A stretch of DNA of 64,000 bases from Achromobacter ruhlandii (GTDB lineage Bacteria; Pseudomonadota; Gammaproteobacteria; Burkholderiales; Burkholderiaceae_B), in assembly GCF_902859695.1 (NCBI RefSeq), contig NZ_CADIJL010000003.1:1-64000 (forward strand), read 5' to 3'. Shown here in pieces: positions 30,412 to 39,583 of the stretch. The position numbers and the translations under genes were made by a program. Below the pieces are notes generated by a model, which ran no database searches, was not told the origin of the DNA, and saw only the letters and a program-made list of their open reading frames with translations. Positions within the stretch are counted from its first letter, which is position 1. Every line of letters begins with the position of its first letter.

Positions 30412-31446
30412 ATGTGGTGGAGGGTCGTTGGCGGTTTGGCGATCGCGCTGGCCGGCGCGTTGCTGGCGGTATGGGCGCATCTGCCCTTGCCATGGATGCT
30501 GGGCGCGCTGCTGTTGACCGCGGCGGTGCGCATCGCGGGCGGCGGCACGGTGTGTCCACGGCCGGCGCGCAACGCCGGCCAATGGGTCATCGGCACCTCG
30601 CTGGGCCTGTATTTCACGCCACAGGTCATCGGTCATATCGGCAGCAATGCCGGCCCCATCATTGCGGGCATGCTGTTCGCACTGGGGTTGGCATTCATCG
30701 GCACGGCGCTGCTGCGGCGCTACACCGATGCGGATTTCAAGACCGCCTGGTTTGCATCGGCGATCGGCGGCGCCAGCGAAATGGCGAGCCTGGCCGAGCG
30801 CCATGGCGCCCGTATCGATCGCGTGGCGACTGCGCACAGCGTGCGGGTGCTGCTGGTGGTGGTGACGGTGCCGTTCATCTTCCAGTGGTGGGGCGTGGCA
30901 GGCCTGGATCCCACCGTGCCGGGGCCGCGTACCGTGCATGGCGCGGGCCTGGCGGAGCTGGTGGCGCTGACCTGTGTCGGCGGCCTGCTTTTCATGAAGT
31001 TGCGTTGGCCCAATCCCTGGGTATTGGGGCCGATGCTGGTGGCGATGACGTTGACCGCGTTCGGCATCGAACTGTCGGCGTTGCCGGACTACGTGCCGAA
31101 GATCGGCCAACTGCTGATCGGCTGGTCCTTGGGCGATCGGTATCGGCCGGACTTCTTTCGCGCCGCGCCGCGCTTCATCGCGGTGGTGGCGGCGTTCACG
31201 GTGGTCGCGCTGGCGCTGGCATTCGGCCTGGGCGCGTTGCTGTCGCTATGGTCTGCGGCGCCGATTCCGACGTTGATCCTGGGCACCACGCCGGGCGGCA
31301 TCGCCGAGATGGCGATCACGGCCAAGGTGCTGCAGCTGGGCGTGCCGGTGGTTACCGCATTCCACGTGACCCGCATGGTATTCGTCGTGCTCGTCACGGG
31401 TCCGATGTATGCGTGGCTGGCGCGGCGGCAGGCAAATTCCGCGTAG
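30412..31446 (+). CDS. AbrB-family membrane protein (putative transporter/regulator of unknown ligand)
   Basis: 344 residues from MWWRVVGGLAIALAGALLAVW; GTG codons at 30388 and 30400 could start it earlier. It has two repeats of five or so hydrophobic segments, each opening with a LPLPWMLGALL or PNPWVLGPMLV motif, and TPGGIAEMAITAKVLQLGVPVVTAFHVTR near the end, the hallmark of the AbrB/Mpl membrane family (often mislabelled ammonia monooxygenase). Function in the family is poorly established. Confidence 0.85.
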   Translation: MWWRVVGGLAIALAGALLAVWAHLPLPWMLGALLLTAAVRIAGGGTVCPRPARNAGQWVIGTSLGLYFTPQVIGHIGSNAGPIIAGMLFALGLAFIGTALLRRYTDADFKTAWFASAIGGASEMASLAERHGARIDRVATAHSVRVLLVVVTVPFIFQWWGVAGLDPTVPGPRTVHGAGLAELVALTCVGGLLFMKLRWPNPWVLGPMLVAMTLTAFGIELSALPDYVPKIGQLLIGWSLGDRYRPDFFRAAPRFIAVVAAFTVVALALAFGLGALLSLWSAAPIPTLILGTTPGGIAEMAITAKVLQLGVPVVTAFHVTRMVFVVLVTGPMYAWLARRQANSA

Positions 31447-31678
31447 CGGTATTGGGTTTCCAGTCAGAAAAATACGACATTGGGGAAAACAACTATATGA
31501 CTCTGTAATGTGGGGTGAGTATGCTGGTTTCCGCAGTTGATTCAAGCAGCGCGCGGACTTGTCTGCCGCTTTTGCGGCAAGCGAGAACGCAGCAGCAACG
31601 CAGGTATCCCTACCGGTCGTTCAGTTCTCACGGCGTCCTTGATTCATTGCATCTCGTTAATTACAGGACGCTAGGAAA
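31447..31678 (+). promoter_or_regulatory. Long leader region of the cold-shock gene
   Basis: 232 bases without a gene before the cold-shock ATG. Long 5' leaders are typical of csp messages, where they act as RNA thermosensors. The stretch around 31465-31510 is AT-rich and could hold the promoter, but I cannot point to a convincing -35/-10 pair. Confidence 0.35.
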
Positions 31679-31885
31679 ATGGCTCAGAAGGGCAAAGTTA
31701 AGTGGTTCAACGCTGACAAGGGTTACGGTTTCATCACGCCGGACGCCGGCGGTACCGATGTTTTCGCACACTTTTCCGCCATCCAGGGCCGCGGCTATCG
31801 CAGCCTGAACGAAGGCCAGGAAGTCGAATTCGAAGTCAAGGATGGTCCGAAAGGACCTCAAGCGGCCGAAATTCGCCCGCTCTAA
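31679..31885 (+). CDS. Cold-shock-domain protein (CspA family)
   Basis: 68 residues, the usual size. RNP1 (KGYGFITP) and RNP2 (DVFAHFSAI) are intact on the five-stranded OB-fold: [22 protein letters not shown]. Such proteins bind single-stranded nucleic acid and melt mRNA structure; which paralogue this is cannot be told. It is the last gene before the non-coding origin region and ends at a strong terminator. Confidence 0.95.
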   Translation: MAQKGKVKWFNADKGYGFITPDAGGTDVFAHFSAIQGRGYRSLNEGQEVEFEVKDGPKGPQAAEIRPL

Positions 31886-31928
31886 ATCGGGAAATCCCAA
31901 TTTCCCGTCCGCCAGGCCAGGCCTGGCT

Positions 31929-31970
31929 ACAACGCCCCAGAACCTCACGGTCTGGGGCGTTGTTTCATTT
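31929..31970 (+). terminator. Intrinsic terminator after the cold-shock gene
   Basis: 13-bp arms ACAACGCCCCAGA (31929-31941) and TCTGGGGCGTTGT (31951-31963), nine-base loop, then TTCATTT. It would block transcription from entering the origin region. Confidence 0.88.
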
Positions 31971-33129
31971 GGCGTGGGGCGGCTGTGTGGGCGTTCCACA
32001 GCGATTGTTAGTGTTCACTAACATATTTTCTACCCTTGGATAAGTTTGTGGATAATTATTTTGGGACATGAGCAATTCGTTGCGCAGTAATGAAGCAACA
32101 GCGATTTGCGGATGACGGTTTTGCACATTTTTGTGATGAGTCCGACGCGTTGTCCAGAAGACGTGCAACACGCCCTGCCAATACTGGCGAGCCTATGCGA
32201 ACCGAGCCAGAAGAGTGCTTTTCCCTATGAAAACCAGGCGCTTACGGCCGATTTTCGGTGTCGGGACGGCCATAGCCGCTGCTCGCCAGAGGGCCCTTTG
32301 CCGGGCCGCTAAGCTGATGTTGCACGCTTCCAGCGGTGGTTGTTCACAAAGATATCCCCATGCTGGTTATGCACAGAATGACACCCGGGATAGCCAAAAG
32401 AGGGGTGCTCAACCTGTGGATAGAAATGGGGATAGCGGTGCTGGAACAGGGTAAGTCGATTCCCGCGCGGTGCAATTGTCGCGGCGGATTGCCGCTCTGG
32501 GACGCGGGGTTATTTCATGTGGAAGAGATTTTGACCCGCGCGACGGCCCGATGACTTTTCCACAGCGCGAGCAATTAAGCTCGGCACCTGTTCGCGGGTC
32601 TCAGCCGAAAGGATGATGGCGCGAAGGAGGGGAGAGAGGCAAGATAGTTGTCCCCTCAAGCGTCGCCTGTCCATAGTTATGCACAGCGCGGCGATGGTGG
32701 CTCGGCCCGGGGGATCGGCATGTGGAAAACACCAGGAAGAGATCCGGGCGGCGATTGGACCCTTGGCCGATGTTGAAGTTCCCGCGGCGGCCGCCCCGAA
32801 CTCGCAGCTCATATTCGAGATCCGGAGTCACTGACTGCCGGGCTCAGCCGCGTCCCTCCAGGCTATCTTTATCGAGCCGATAGTCCAGGCTTATCCACAT
32901 CTTTTTCCACCGGTTTGTGGGCCTTCGTCGACGCCCGGAATTCCTGGTTCATGGCCGCGTCGGTTACGGGTTCTCGGGATGTGAGTCGGGGCGAATTTTC
33001 CAACCTCTTTGGGGTTTTGTGTGTTTTCCTGAATCTGGGTATTTGCCGTGACGAGAAGAATACCGTTGCGCCTTTTGCCCAGCGCGGCAGATTCTAGTCC
33101 GGGCCGGACGAGTAACTTATCCCCAGAGT
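31971..33129. other. Probable chromosomal replication origin (oriC), DnaA-box part
   Basis: No credible gene here. DnaA boxes: TGTGGATAA at 32047-32055 and TTATCCACA at 32891-32899 are perfect; TTATGCACA at 32367 and 32677, TTTTCCACA at 32556 and TGTGGAAAA at 32721 fit the relaxed TTWTNCACA; TGTGGATAG (32415), TTATCCCCA (33117) and TTGTTCACA (32340) are one or two bases off. An AT-rich tract (32006-32060) beside the first perfect box is the best unwinding-element candidate. The parS cluster and mnmG-rsmG-parAB adjoin it, and flanking core genes are transcribed outward on both sides. Confidence 0.75.
32006..32023. repeat. Perfect inverted repeat in the origin region
   Basis: TGTTAGTG (32006-32013), TT, CACTAACA (32016-32023). 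It resembles an operator for a dimeric regulator and lies 23 bases before the first perfect DnaA box. No gene is close enough for it to be an obvious promoter operator. Confidence 0.65.
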
Positions 33130-33145
33130 TGTTCCACGTGAAACC
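33130..33145. promoter_or_regulatory. parS-type site 1
   Basis: TGTTCCACGTGAAACC: two mismatches from the ParB-binding consensus TGTTTCACGTGAAACA. It is the leftmost of nine sites over 1.2 kb. Confidence 0.7.
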
Positions 33146-33505
33146 GGGTCTTGAATGTGACGCCGGGTGTTGATAAGTCGCCGATGGGGTTCGCCAAGGG
33201 GTGGGGCCCTCGATCCGGCAGAAATAGCCCATAGCCGACTTGGCTGTGCGCTGCCAAGGGTGGCGTTACTGGCGAATCAATTCTCCGGGGACGCCAAGAA
33301 TAGACCAACGCCCGTATGGCGGGTTTCCCATACGCTTTGTCGATTCCTGGCGGCGTTTAGGTATTGCCTCTGCGAAGGTGCGACAAGTTTGTCCTAGGGG
33401 TGCAATGTTTCACGGGAATGACGGATGATATTCAAAGTGCGCGGGCCAAATAAGCGCATGTGTGTTGAGGATGGGCGCCTCGGTGGTTGATGTCTGGCAG
33501 CGCGC

Positions 33506-33521
33506 TGTTTCACGTGAAACG
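33506..33521. promoter_or_regulatory. parS-type site 2
   Basis: TGTTTCACGTGAAACG: one mismatch from the consensus, at the last base. A degenerate half-match lies 100 bases to the left at 33406-33421. Confidence 0.85.
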
Positions 33522-33589
33522 GCGAAAAATTCGACATTTCAGGGGTGGGGTAGAGGTAGGGGTGGAAAAATCGCTTTTTTCTCGACATT

Positions 33590-33605
33590 GGTTTCACGTG
33601 GAACA
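33590..33605. promoter_or_regulatory. parS-type site 3
   Basis: GGTTTCACGTGGAACA: two mismatches; the CACGTG core and both GTTTC/GGAAC half-sites are recognisable. Confidence 0.7.
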
Positions 33606-33728
33606 TCGATATAGCCGTACTCAGGCGCTGAATTTGAAGATGCCCTTTACGTGCCAAACCGGGATGTCACCGATACTGTCTACCGCCTGGTAGGCGTGTC
33701 ACAGAGGCGCTCAGGCTCTTATCTGTGT

Positions 33729-33744
33729 TGTTTCACGTGGAACA
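33729..33744. promoter_or_regulatory. parS-type site 4
   Basis: TGTTTCACGTGGAACA: one mismatch from the palindromic consensus. Confidence 0.82.
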
Positions 33745-33906
33745 TTGAACAGCAGCGGGAGGATTTGTGAAGATTGATCCGGGGCTGGCTGATCCGGCTA
33801 CGTGCTTATTGGCGGAAGCACGCAGGGTGTCAGATGCTGACTGGAGGTCAGGGCGATTTGAAACGCTACCCCACCGACGACGCAACCTTACGGTGGAAGA
33901 AAGCAA

Positions 33907-33922
33907 TGTTCCACGTGAAACA
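33907..33922. promoter_or_regulatory. parS-type site 5
   Basis: TGTTCCACGTGAAACA: one mismatch; the mirror image of site 4. Confidence 0.82.
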
Positions 33923-34015
33923 TAAGCACAGTCCGTCGGTGAGGTTAACTGGCGGCAAGAGGTAAGGGCAGCGTAACGTACTTTAAGTCCGGTCACGGCA
34001 ACCCGAAGTCGGCGA

Positions 34016-34031
34016 TGTTTCACGTGAAACA
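34016..34031. promoter_or_regulatory. parS-type site 6 (perfect)
   Basis: TGTTTCACGTGAAACA, an exact 16-bp palindrome identical to the canonical chromosomal parS. Confidence 0.92.
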
Positions 34032-34155
34032 TCGCTGGCCGAGTGCGCGCCCCACTTTTTTTGCGGAACGATGCTTGCGCTCAGCCCCAGGCACTTTCCC
34101 CTTTCCCTAGATGATGACCGGTATTGGACAAGCCCAGGCGTAACTACGCAGTCGA

Positions 34156-34171
34156 TGTTTCACGTGAAACA
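34156..34171. promoter_or_regulatory. parS-type site 7 (perfect)
   Basis: TGTTTCACGTGAAACA, exact palindrome. A degenerate half-site (TGTTCCACTTGCTGT) follows at 34186. Confidence 0.92.
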
Positions 34172-34197
34172 TCCCGGCAGAGCATTGTTCCACTTGC

Positions 34198-34213
34198 TGT
34201 TTCACGTGGAACA
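34198..34213. promoter_or_regulatory. parS-type site 8
   Basis: TGTTTCACGTGGAACA: one mismatch. Only 42 bases centre to centre from site 7. Confidence 0.85.
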
Positions 34214-34322
34214 CCCCTGAACACCGGCAATTGCCGACATATTCAAACGCCGTGCGACCCATGCCCCGTTGCCAATTTGCACACGCTCGGCGCATCTCCA
34301 CCAGCTTTTCCCTGCTTGGCCA

Positions 34323-34338
34323 TGTTTCACGTGAAACA
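34323..34338. promoter_or_regulatory. parS-type site 9 (perfect), overlapping the mnmG promoter
   Basis: TGTTTCACGTGAAACA, exact palindrome. It ends 15 bases before a perfect -10 hexamer at 34354, so it occupies the -35 region of the likely mnmG promoter. Confidence 0.92.
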
Positions 34339-34359
34339 TGCCCCCCCTGCCTCTATAAT
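34331..34359 (+). promoter_or_regulatory. Candidate mnmG operon promoter
   Basis: Perfect TATAAT at 34354-34359, 30 bases before the mnmG ATG. The -35 position, 17 bases upstream, reads GTGAAA and belongs to parS site 9; it is a poor -35, so the promoter may need an activator or be modulated by ParB. Confidence 0.5.
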
Positions 34360-34389
34360 GAGCACCGAACGCTCTCTTATCTCCCCATC

Positions 34390-36309
34390 ATGGATTATCC
34401 CCGCGAATTCGATGTCATCGTCGTCGGAGGCGGCCACGCCGGTACCGAAGCGGCGCTGGCTGCGGCACGCACTGGTGCCCAGACGCTGCTGCTGACCCAC
34501 AACATCGAGACCCTAGGCCAAATGTCCTGCAATCCCTCCATTGGCGGGATCGGCAAGGGCCACCTCGTCAAAGAAGTCGACGCCCTTGGCGGTGCGATGG
34601 CGCTGGCGACGGACGAAGCAGGGATTCAATTCCGTATTCTGAACGGTTCAAAGGGCCCGGCCGTGCGCGCCACCCGAGCCCAAGCCGACAGGGTGTTGTA
34701 CCGCAAGGCCATCCGTGGCCGCCTGGAGAACCAGCCGAACCTCTGGCTGTTCCAGCAAGCGGTGGAAGACCTGATGGTGGAGGGCGACCGAGTGGTGGGC
34801 GCCGTGACCCAGGTTGGCCTGAAGTTCCGCGCCAAGACAGTGGTGCTGACCGCCGGCACGTTCCTGAATGGCTTGATCCACGTGGGACTGCAGAACTATT
34901 CCGGTGGCCGTGCGGGCGATCCGCCCGCGATCTCACTGGGGCAGCGCCTGAAGGAATTGCAGTTGCCCCAAGGGCGCCTGAAGACGGGCACGCCGCCGCG
35001 CATCGATGGCCGCAGCATCAACTACGGCATTCTGGAAGAGCAGCCCGGCGACCTGGATCCGATCCCGGTGTTCTCTTACATGGGCAACGTGGCCATGCAC
35101 CCGCGGCAACTGCCGTGCTGGATCACGCACACCAACGCCCGTACCCATGACATCATCCGCGGCGGCCTGGACCGCTCGCCGATGTACAGCGGCGTCATCG
35201 AAGGCGTTGGCCCGCGTTACTGTCCGTCGATCGAAGACAAGATTCACCGCTTCGCCGACAAGGAATCGCACCAGGTCTTCCTGGAACCCGAAGGGCTGGA
35301 CACGCATGAGGTCTATCCCAATGGCGTTTCCACCAGCCTGCCGTTCGACGTGCAACTGGCGCTGATCCATTCCCTGCCGGGCCTGGAGAACGCACATATC
35401 CTGCGCCCGGGCTACGCCATCGAATACGACTACTTCGATCCACGTGGATTGAAGAGCACACTGGAAACCAAGGCGATCGCCGGCCTGTACTTTGCCGGCC
35501 AGATCAACGGCACCACCGGCTATGAAGAAGCCGCGGCCCAGGGCCTGCTGGCCGGCGTCAACGCCGCCCTGTCCGCGCTGGACCGCGAGCAGTGGACGCC
35601 GCGCCGCGACGAAGCTTACCTGGGCGTGCTGGTGGACGACCTGGTCACGCGCGGCGTGACCGAACCGTACCGCATGTTCACCTCGCGCGCGGAATATCGC
35701 CTCAGCCTGCGCGAAGACAATGCCGATCTGCGCCTGACCGAAATCGGCCGCCAGCTCGGTATCGTCGATGATGCCCGCTGGGATGCCTTCAACCGCAAGC
35801 GGGATGCTGTCGCGGCCGAGGTTGAACGCCTGAAGTCGTCGTGGGTCAATCCCCGTGTGCTGCCGCAGGAAGTGGCCGAACCGCTATTGGGCAAGGCGAT
35901 TGAACGTGAGTACTCACTTGCAGACCTTCTGAAACGGCCCAATGTTTCCTATGAAGCGCTGATGGCCGCCCGCAACGTCGACGGCACGCTGCTGGCCGGT
36001 CCGGGCGTGTCCGCCGACGAGGTGCTGGCCGAGCAGGTCGAAATCCAGGTGAAGTACGCGGGCTACATCGCCCGCCAGCAGGACGAAGTCCAGAAGCAGA
36101 TTGCGCACGAGCAGCAGCCGATTCCGGCGGACGTCGATTACGACGCCGTCACCAGCCTGTCGTTCGAGGTGCGCCAGAAGCTCAAGACCCACCGGCCCGA
36201 GACCATCGGCCAGGCCGGCCGCATCTCGGGTGTGACGCCGGCGGCGATCTCGCTGTTGCTCATCCACCTGAAGCGCCTGCACTACGGCTCGCGCAAGCAA
36301 GCCGCATGA
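34390..36309 (+). CDS. mnmG: tRNA uridine-5-carboxymethylaminomethyl modification enzyme MnmG (GidA)
   Basis: 639 residues from [27 protein letters not shown], an FAD-binding Rossmann start. Other markers: [64 protein letters not shown], and a helical C-terminus that docks MnmE. With MnmE (19.6 kb) it installs cmnm5U at the tRNA wobble position. It is the first gene right of the proposed origin and overlaps rsmG by ATGA. Upstream in-frame codons run through parS sites, so the ATG at 34390 is chosen. Confidence 0.98.
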   Translation: MDYPREFDVIVVGGGHAGTEAALAAARTGAQTLLLTHNIETLGQMSCNPSIGGIGKGHLVKEVDALGGAMALATDEAGIQFRILNGSKGPAVRATRAQADRVLYRKAIRGRLENQPNLWLFQQAVEDLMVEGDRVVGAVTQVGLKFRAKTVVLTAGTFLNGLIHVGLQNYSGGRAGDPPAISLGQRLKELQLPQGRLKTGTPPRIDGRSINYGILEEQPGDLDPIPVFSYMGNVAMHPRQLPCWITHTNARTHDIIRGGLDRSPMYSGVIEGVGPRYCPSIEDKIHRFADKESHQVFLEPEGLDTHEVYPNGVSTSLPFDVQLALIHSLPGLENAHILRPGYAIEYDYFDPRGLKSTLETKAIAGLYFAGQINGTTGYEEAAAQGLLAGVNAALSALDREQWTPRRDEAYLGVLVDDLVTRGVTEPYRMFTSRAEYRLSLREDNADLRLTEIGRQLGIVDDARWDAFNRKRDAVAAEVERLKSSWVNPRVLPQEVAEPLLGKAIEREYSLADLLKRPNVSYEALMAARNVDGTLLAGPGVSADEVLAEQVEIQVKYAGYIARQQDEVQKQIAHEQQPIPADVDYDAVTSLSFEVRQKLKTHRPETIGQAGRISGVTPAAISLLLIHLKRLHYGSRKQAA

Positions 36310-36995
36310 GCGCCCAGCCCAACCCGGCCGGCGCGGACATGGCCGGCCGCCTCTCGCATGCCTTCGAGCAGCTCGGACTGCAGGCGGACGCCGCGGCGTC
36401 CGCCAAGCTGCTCGACTACCTGGCGCAGATGCAGCGCTGGAACCGGACCTACAACCTGACCGCGATTCGCGATCCACGGCAGATGCTGGTGCAGCACCTG
36501 TTCGACAGCCTGGCCGCCGTGGGGCCTTTCAGCCAGGCGCTGGGCGCGCCCGGCACGCCGGCGAAGATCTACGACGTTGGATCCGGCGGCGGCCTGCCGG
36601 GCGTGGTCCTGGCCGTCATGCGGCCCGAATGGTCGGTGACCTGCATCGACGCCGTTGAAAAGAAAACCGCATTCGTCCGGCAGATGAGCGGCGCGCTGGC
36701 ATTGCCGAATCTGCAGGCGCGCCATGCGCGCATCGAAACGCTGGAACCGGCCGGTTGCAATATTGTGACGTCGCGGGCATTCGCCTCCTTGGAGGATTTT
36801 GCGATGCTCGCAGGCAGACATGTGGGCAACGATGGTACCCTCGTCGCCATGAAGGGCAAGGTCCCGGATGATGAAATCCAGGCGCTGCACGCGCGTGGTG
36901 AATGGCAGGTCGACCACATACAGCCGCTCCAGGTGCCGGAGCTGCAAGCGGAACGCTGCCTGATCTGGATGCGCCGCAGTCAAGGAACCCTATGA
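36306..36995 (+). CDS. rsmG: 16S rRNA (guanine527-N7)-methyltransferase RsmG (GidB)
   Basis: 229 residues. It methylates G527 in the 530 loop of 16S rRNA; loss gives low-level streptomycin resistance. The SAM-binding segment [22 protein letters not shown], the upstream [28 protein letters not shown] and [12 protein letters not shown] are all standard. It overlaps mnmG and parA by four bases each, making a translationally coupled chain. Confidence 0.97.
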   Translation: MSAQPNPAGADMAGRLSHAFEQLGLQADAAASAKLLDYLAQMQRWNRTYNLTAIRDPRQMLVQHLFDSLAAVGPFSQALGAPGTPAKIYDVGSGGGLPGVVLAVMRPEWSVTCIDAVEKKTAFVRQMSGALALPNLQARHARIETLEPAGCNIVTSRAFASLEDFAMLAGRHVGNDGTLVAMKGKVPDDEIQALHARGEWQVDHIQPLQVPELQAERCLIWMRRSQGTL

Positions 36996-37792
36996 AGAAC
37001 TTACCCCCCAGCTCGACCGCCCGCGTTTTCTGCATCGCCAACCAGAAGGGCGGCGTCGGCAAGACGACCACCGCCATCAACCTGGCGGCCGGGCTGGCCA
37101 CGCACAAGCAACGCGTGCTGCTGGTGGACCTGGATCCGCAGGGCAACGCCACCATGGGCAGCGGCATCGACAAGAATTCGCTCGAGTCGAACCTGTACCA
37201 GGTGCTCATCGGTGAAGCCACCATCGAACAGGCGCGCGTGCGCTCGGAGTCGGGTGGCTACGACGTGCTGCCCGCCAACCGCGAACTGTCCGGCGCCGAG
37301 ATCGACCTGGTGCAGATGGACGAACGCGAGCGTCAGCTCAAGGCCGCCATCGACACCGTCGGCAGCCAGTACGACTTCGTGCTCATCGATTGCCCGCCCA
37401 CGCTGTCGCTGTTGACGCTGAACGGCCTGGCCGCGGCGCACGGCGTCATCATCCCGATGCAGTGCGAGTACTTCGCGCTCGAAGGCCTGTCCGACCTGGT
37501 CAACACCATCAAGCGCGTGCATCGCAACATCAACGACGACCTGCGCGTCATCGGCTTGTTGCGCGTGATGTTCGATCCGCGCATGACCCTGCAACAGCAG
37601 GTGTCGGCCCAGCTCGAATCGCACTTCGGCGACAAGGTCTTCAAGACCGTCGTGCCGCGCAACGTGCGCCTGGCGGAAGCGCCCAGCTACGGCATGCCCG
37701 GGGTGGTGTACGACCGTGCCTCGCGTGGCGCGCAGGCGTACATCTCTTTTGGCGCCGAGATGATCGAGCGCGTCCGTGAACTCAACAAATAA
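36992..37792 (+). CDS. parA: Chromosome partitioning ATPase ParA (Soj)
   Basis: 266 residues. Deviant Walker A KGGVGKTT at 19-26, LVDLDPQGNAT (Walker A'), and FVLIDCPPTLSLLTLNGL (Walker B). Short N-terminus, so the Soj-type chromosomal ParA without a DNA-binding HTH. It binds DNA as an ATP dimer and moves ParB-parS complexes after replication. AAGGAACCC precedes the ATG, which overlaps rsmG by ATGA. Confidence 0.97.
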   Translation: MKNLPPSSTARVFCIANQKGGVGKTTTAINLAAGLATHKQRVLLVDLDPQGNATMGSGIDKNSLESNLYQVLIGEATIEQARVRSESGGYDVLPANRELSGAEIDLVQMDERERQLKAAIDTVGSQYDFVLIDCPPTLSLLTLNGLAAAHGVIIPMQCEYFALEGLSDLVNTIKRVHRNINDDLRVIGLLRVMFDPRMTLQQQVSAQLESHFGDKVFKTVVPRNVRLAEAPSYGMPGVVYDRASRGAQAYISFGAEMIERVRELNK

Positions 37793-37804
37793 GCTGTCCG
37801 CATC

Positions 37805-38620
37805 ATGTCCGCCGTCATCCGCCTGTCCCCGGACGCCACCCACACGCCGCCTGCCGACGTGCGGGACGGGCTGCGCGTGCGGCTGGAAGAGGCCGCGCTC
37901 AACGCCACGGCGGTGCGCGCGCAGGTGCTCTACGATGGCTGGCTGGTTCGTTACGCGCCGTCTTCGGCCAAACGGGTACGCAGCATCAATGTGCTGGGGT
38001 TATCCACACGTCCGCTCGATGAGCGGCTGGCGTATTGTTCAACGTTGTACGCGCGCCATGGCTTGCCCATGGTGTTGCGCCTGACCTCCATCGGCCCCGA
38101 TTTCTCCCTGGACGCCCAACTGGCTTCCCGGGGTTACCTCCTTACCGAAGAGACCCGAGTCATGAGCATGCCGCTCGCCCCCAGGCTGGCCGCCCGGGGC
38201 GATCTGCTTTTCAGGACGGTGGACGCCGCCCGCTTTGCGGCGGCGGTCGGACGCATGCGCGAATCCCGCCCCGAGCACATCGCCGAGCACCAGGCGCGCC
38301 TGGAAGGCCTGGCTGTGGATATCCTGCCGGTGCTGGCATTCGACGCCGCTGGCGCCTGCGTGGCCGGCGGCATGGCCGTGCGCGACGGTGATCTGGCAGG
38401 CCTGTTCGACGTGGTGACGGACCCGGCGCAGCGGCGCAAGGGATACGCCGCGATGCTGGTCGACCATCTGCTGGCGCTGTGCGTCGAAGACGGCGCCAGC
38501 ACGGCCTACCTGCAGGTGGAGCCGCAAAACACCGCCGCGCGCGCTTTGTATGGCCGCTACGGTTTCAAAGACTGTTACGCGTATTGGTACCGCCTGCCCG
38601 CCGAGCAGGCGGCCGCCTGA
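37805..38620 (+). CDS. GNAT-family N-acetyltransferase inserted between parA and parB
   Basis: 271 residues. The N-terminal half (about 1-130) is a degenerate GNAT-like region; the C-terminal half is a clear GNAT domain with FDVVTDPAQRRKGYAAMLVDHLL (acetyl-CoA loop) and TAYLQVEPQNTAARALYGRYGFKDCYAYWYR. Substrate unknown. It starts 12 bases after parA and ends 45 bases before parB, so it must be co-transcribed with the partition genes. A perfect DnaA box is inside it at 38000-38008. Confidence 0.88.
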   Translation: MSAVIRLSPDATHTPPADVRDGLRVRLEEAALNATAVRAQVLYDGWLVRYAPSSAKRVRSINVLGLSTRPLDERLAYCSTLYARHGLPMVLRLTSIGPDFSLDAQLASRGYLLTEETRVMSMPLAPRLAARGDLLFRTVDAARFAAAVGRMRESRPEHIAEHQARLEGLAVDILPVLAFDAAGACVAGGMAVRDGDLAGLFDVVTDPAQRRKGYAAMLVDHLLALCVEDGASTAYLQVEPQNTAARALYGRYGFKDCYAYWYRLPAEQAAA

Positions 38621-38665
38621 GCCCCGGCTCGGGATACCAAAAACAGAAGGAAAGAGGATTTAACT

Positions 38666-39583
38666 ATGGCCACCAAGAAACCCAAGGGATTGGGTCGCGG
38701 ACTCGACGCCTTGCTGGGCGCCGACGCGCCTGCCATCGACAATATCGGCAAGGCCCCGGCCAAGCCCGAGGGTCTGCCGTCCACCTTGCCTGTTTCGAAG
38801 ATGCGGGCCGGCAAATACCAGCCGCGCACCCGCATGGACGAGGGCGCGTTGGGCGAGCTGGCCGAGTCGATTCGCACACAAGGCATCATGCAACCCATTC
38901 TTGTGCGCGCGCTGAGCGATGCGCCCGGCCACTACGAGATCATCGCGGGCGAACGCCGGTTCCGCGCCGCGCAACTGGCCGGCCTGAAGGAAGTGCCGGT
39001 GCTGGTGCGCGAAGTCGCCGACGAGAACGCGGCCGTCATGGCGCTGATCGAGAACATCCAGCGCGAAGACCTCAATCCGCTCGAAGAGGCGCATGGCGTG
39101 CGCCGCCTGCTGGACGAATTCGGCCTGACCCACGAGCAGGCCGCCCAGGCCATCGGCCGCTCGCGTTCGGCCACCAGCAACCTGCTGCGCCTGTTGAACC
39201 TGGCTTCCGCGGTGCAGACCATGCTGCTGGCCGGCGATGTCGACATGGGCCATGCGCGCGCGCTGCTGGCGGTGGACGCGGCCACGCAGATTCAACTGGC
39301 CAACCAGATCATCGCGCGTCGCCTGTCGGTGCGCGAAGCCGAAAAGCTGGTCGCCAAGACCGCCAAGGAAGCCGAGAGCGCCGCCTCGCCCAAGAAAAAG
39401 GCCAACGGCGTGTCGCGCGACCTGACGCGCCTGGAAGAAGCGCTGTCCGATCACCTGGGCACGCGCGTGGCGCTCAAGGTCGGCGCCAAGGAAAAGGGCC
39501 AGATCGTCATCGACTTCCACGGCTGGGAACATCTGAATTCGCTGCTCGAGCGCCAAGGCCTGTCCGGGGTGGTCGATGCCTGA
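38666..39583 (+). CDS. parB: Chromosome partitioning protein ParB (Spo0J)
   Basis: 305 residues. It starts MATKKPKGLGRGLDALLG, the ParA-activating N-terminus. The CTP-binding motif GERRFRA lies at 95-101 and ENIQRE at 129-134. The helix-turn-helix LTHEQAAQAIGRSRSATSNLLRLL (about 154-177) reads parS. A Lys-rich linker leads to the C-terminal dimerisation domain. AGGAAAGAGG lies upstream. Its targets are the nine palindromes at 33.1-34.3 kb. Confidence 0.97.
   Translation: MATKKPKGLGRGLDALLGADAPAIDNIGKAPAKPEGLPSTLPVSKMRAGKYQPRTRMDEGALGELAESIRTQGIMQPILVRALSDAPGHYEIIAGERRFRAAQLAGLKEVPVLVREVADENAAVMALIENIQREDLNPLEEAHGVRRLLDEFGLTHEQAAQAIGRSRSATSNLLRLLNLASAVQTMLLAGDVDMGHARALLAVDAATQIQLANQIIARRLSVREAEKLVAKTAKEAESAASPKKKANGVSRDLTRLEEALSDHLGTRVALKVGAKEKGQIVIDFHGWEHLNSLLERQGLSGVVDA

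Noticed and set aside
30375..31508. Plus-strand frame overlapping the AbrB-family gene
   Set aside because: Gly/Arg/Ala-rich frame-shifted translation; the frame starting at 30388-30412 gives a recognisable membrane protein.
33406..33421. Tenth parS site
   Set aside because: Only the left half matches (TGTTTCACGGGAATGA); the right half has lost the GTGAAAC arm, so it was not counted.
32106..33693. Several 60-110 codon frames in the origin region
   Set aside because: They run through DnaA boxes and parS sites, lack ribosome-binding sites, and show no domain; the region reads as non-coding.
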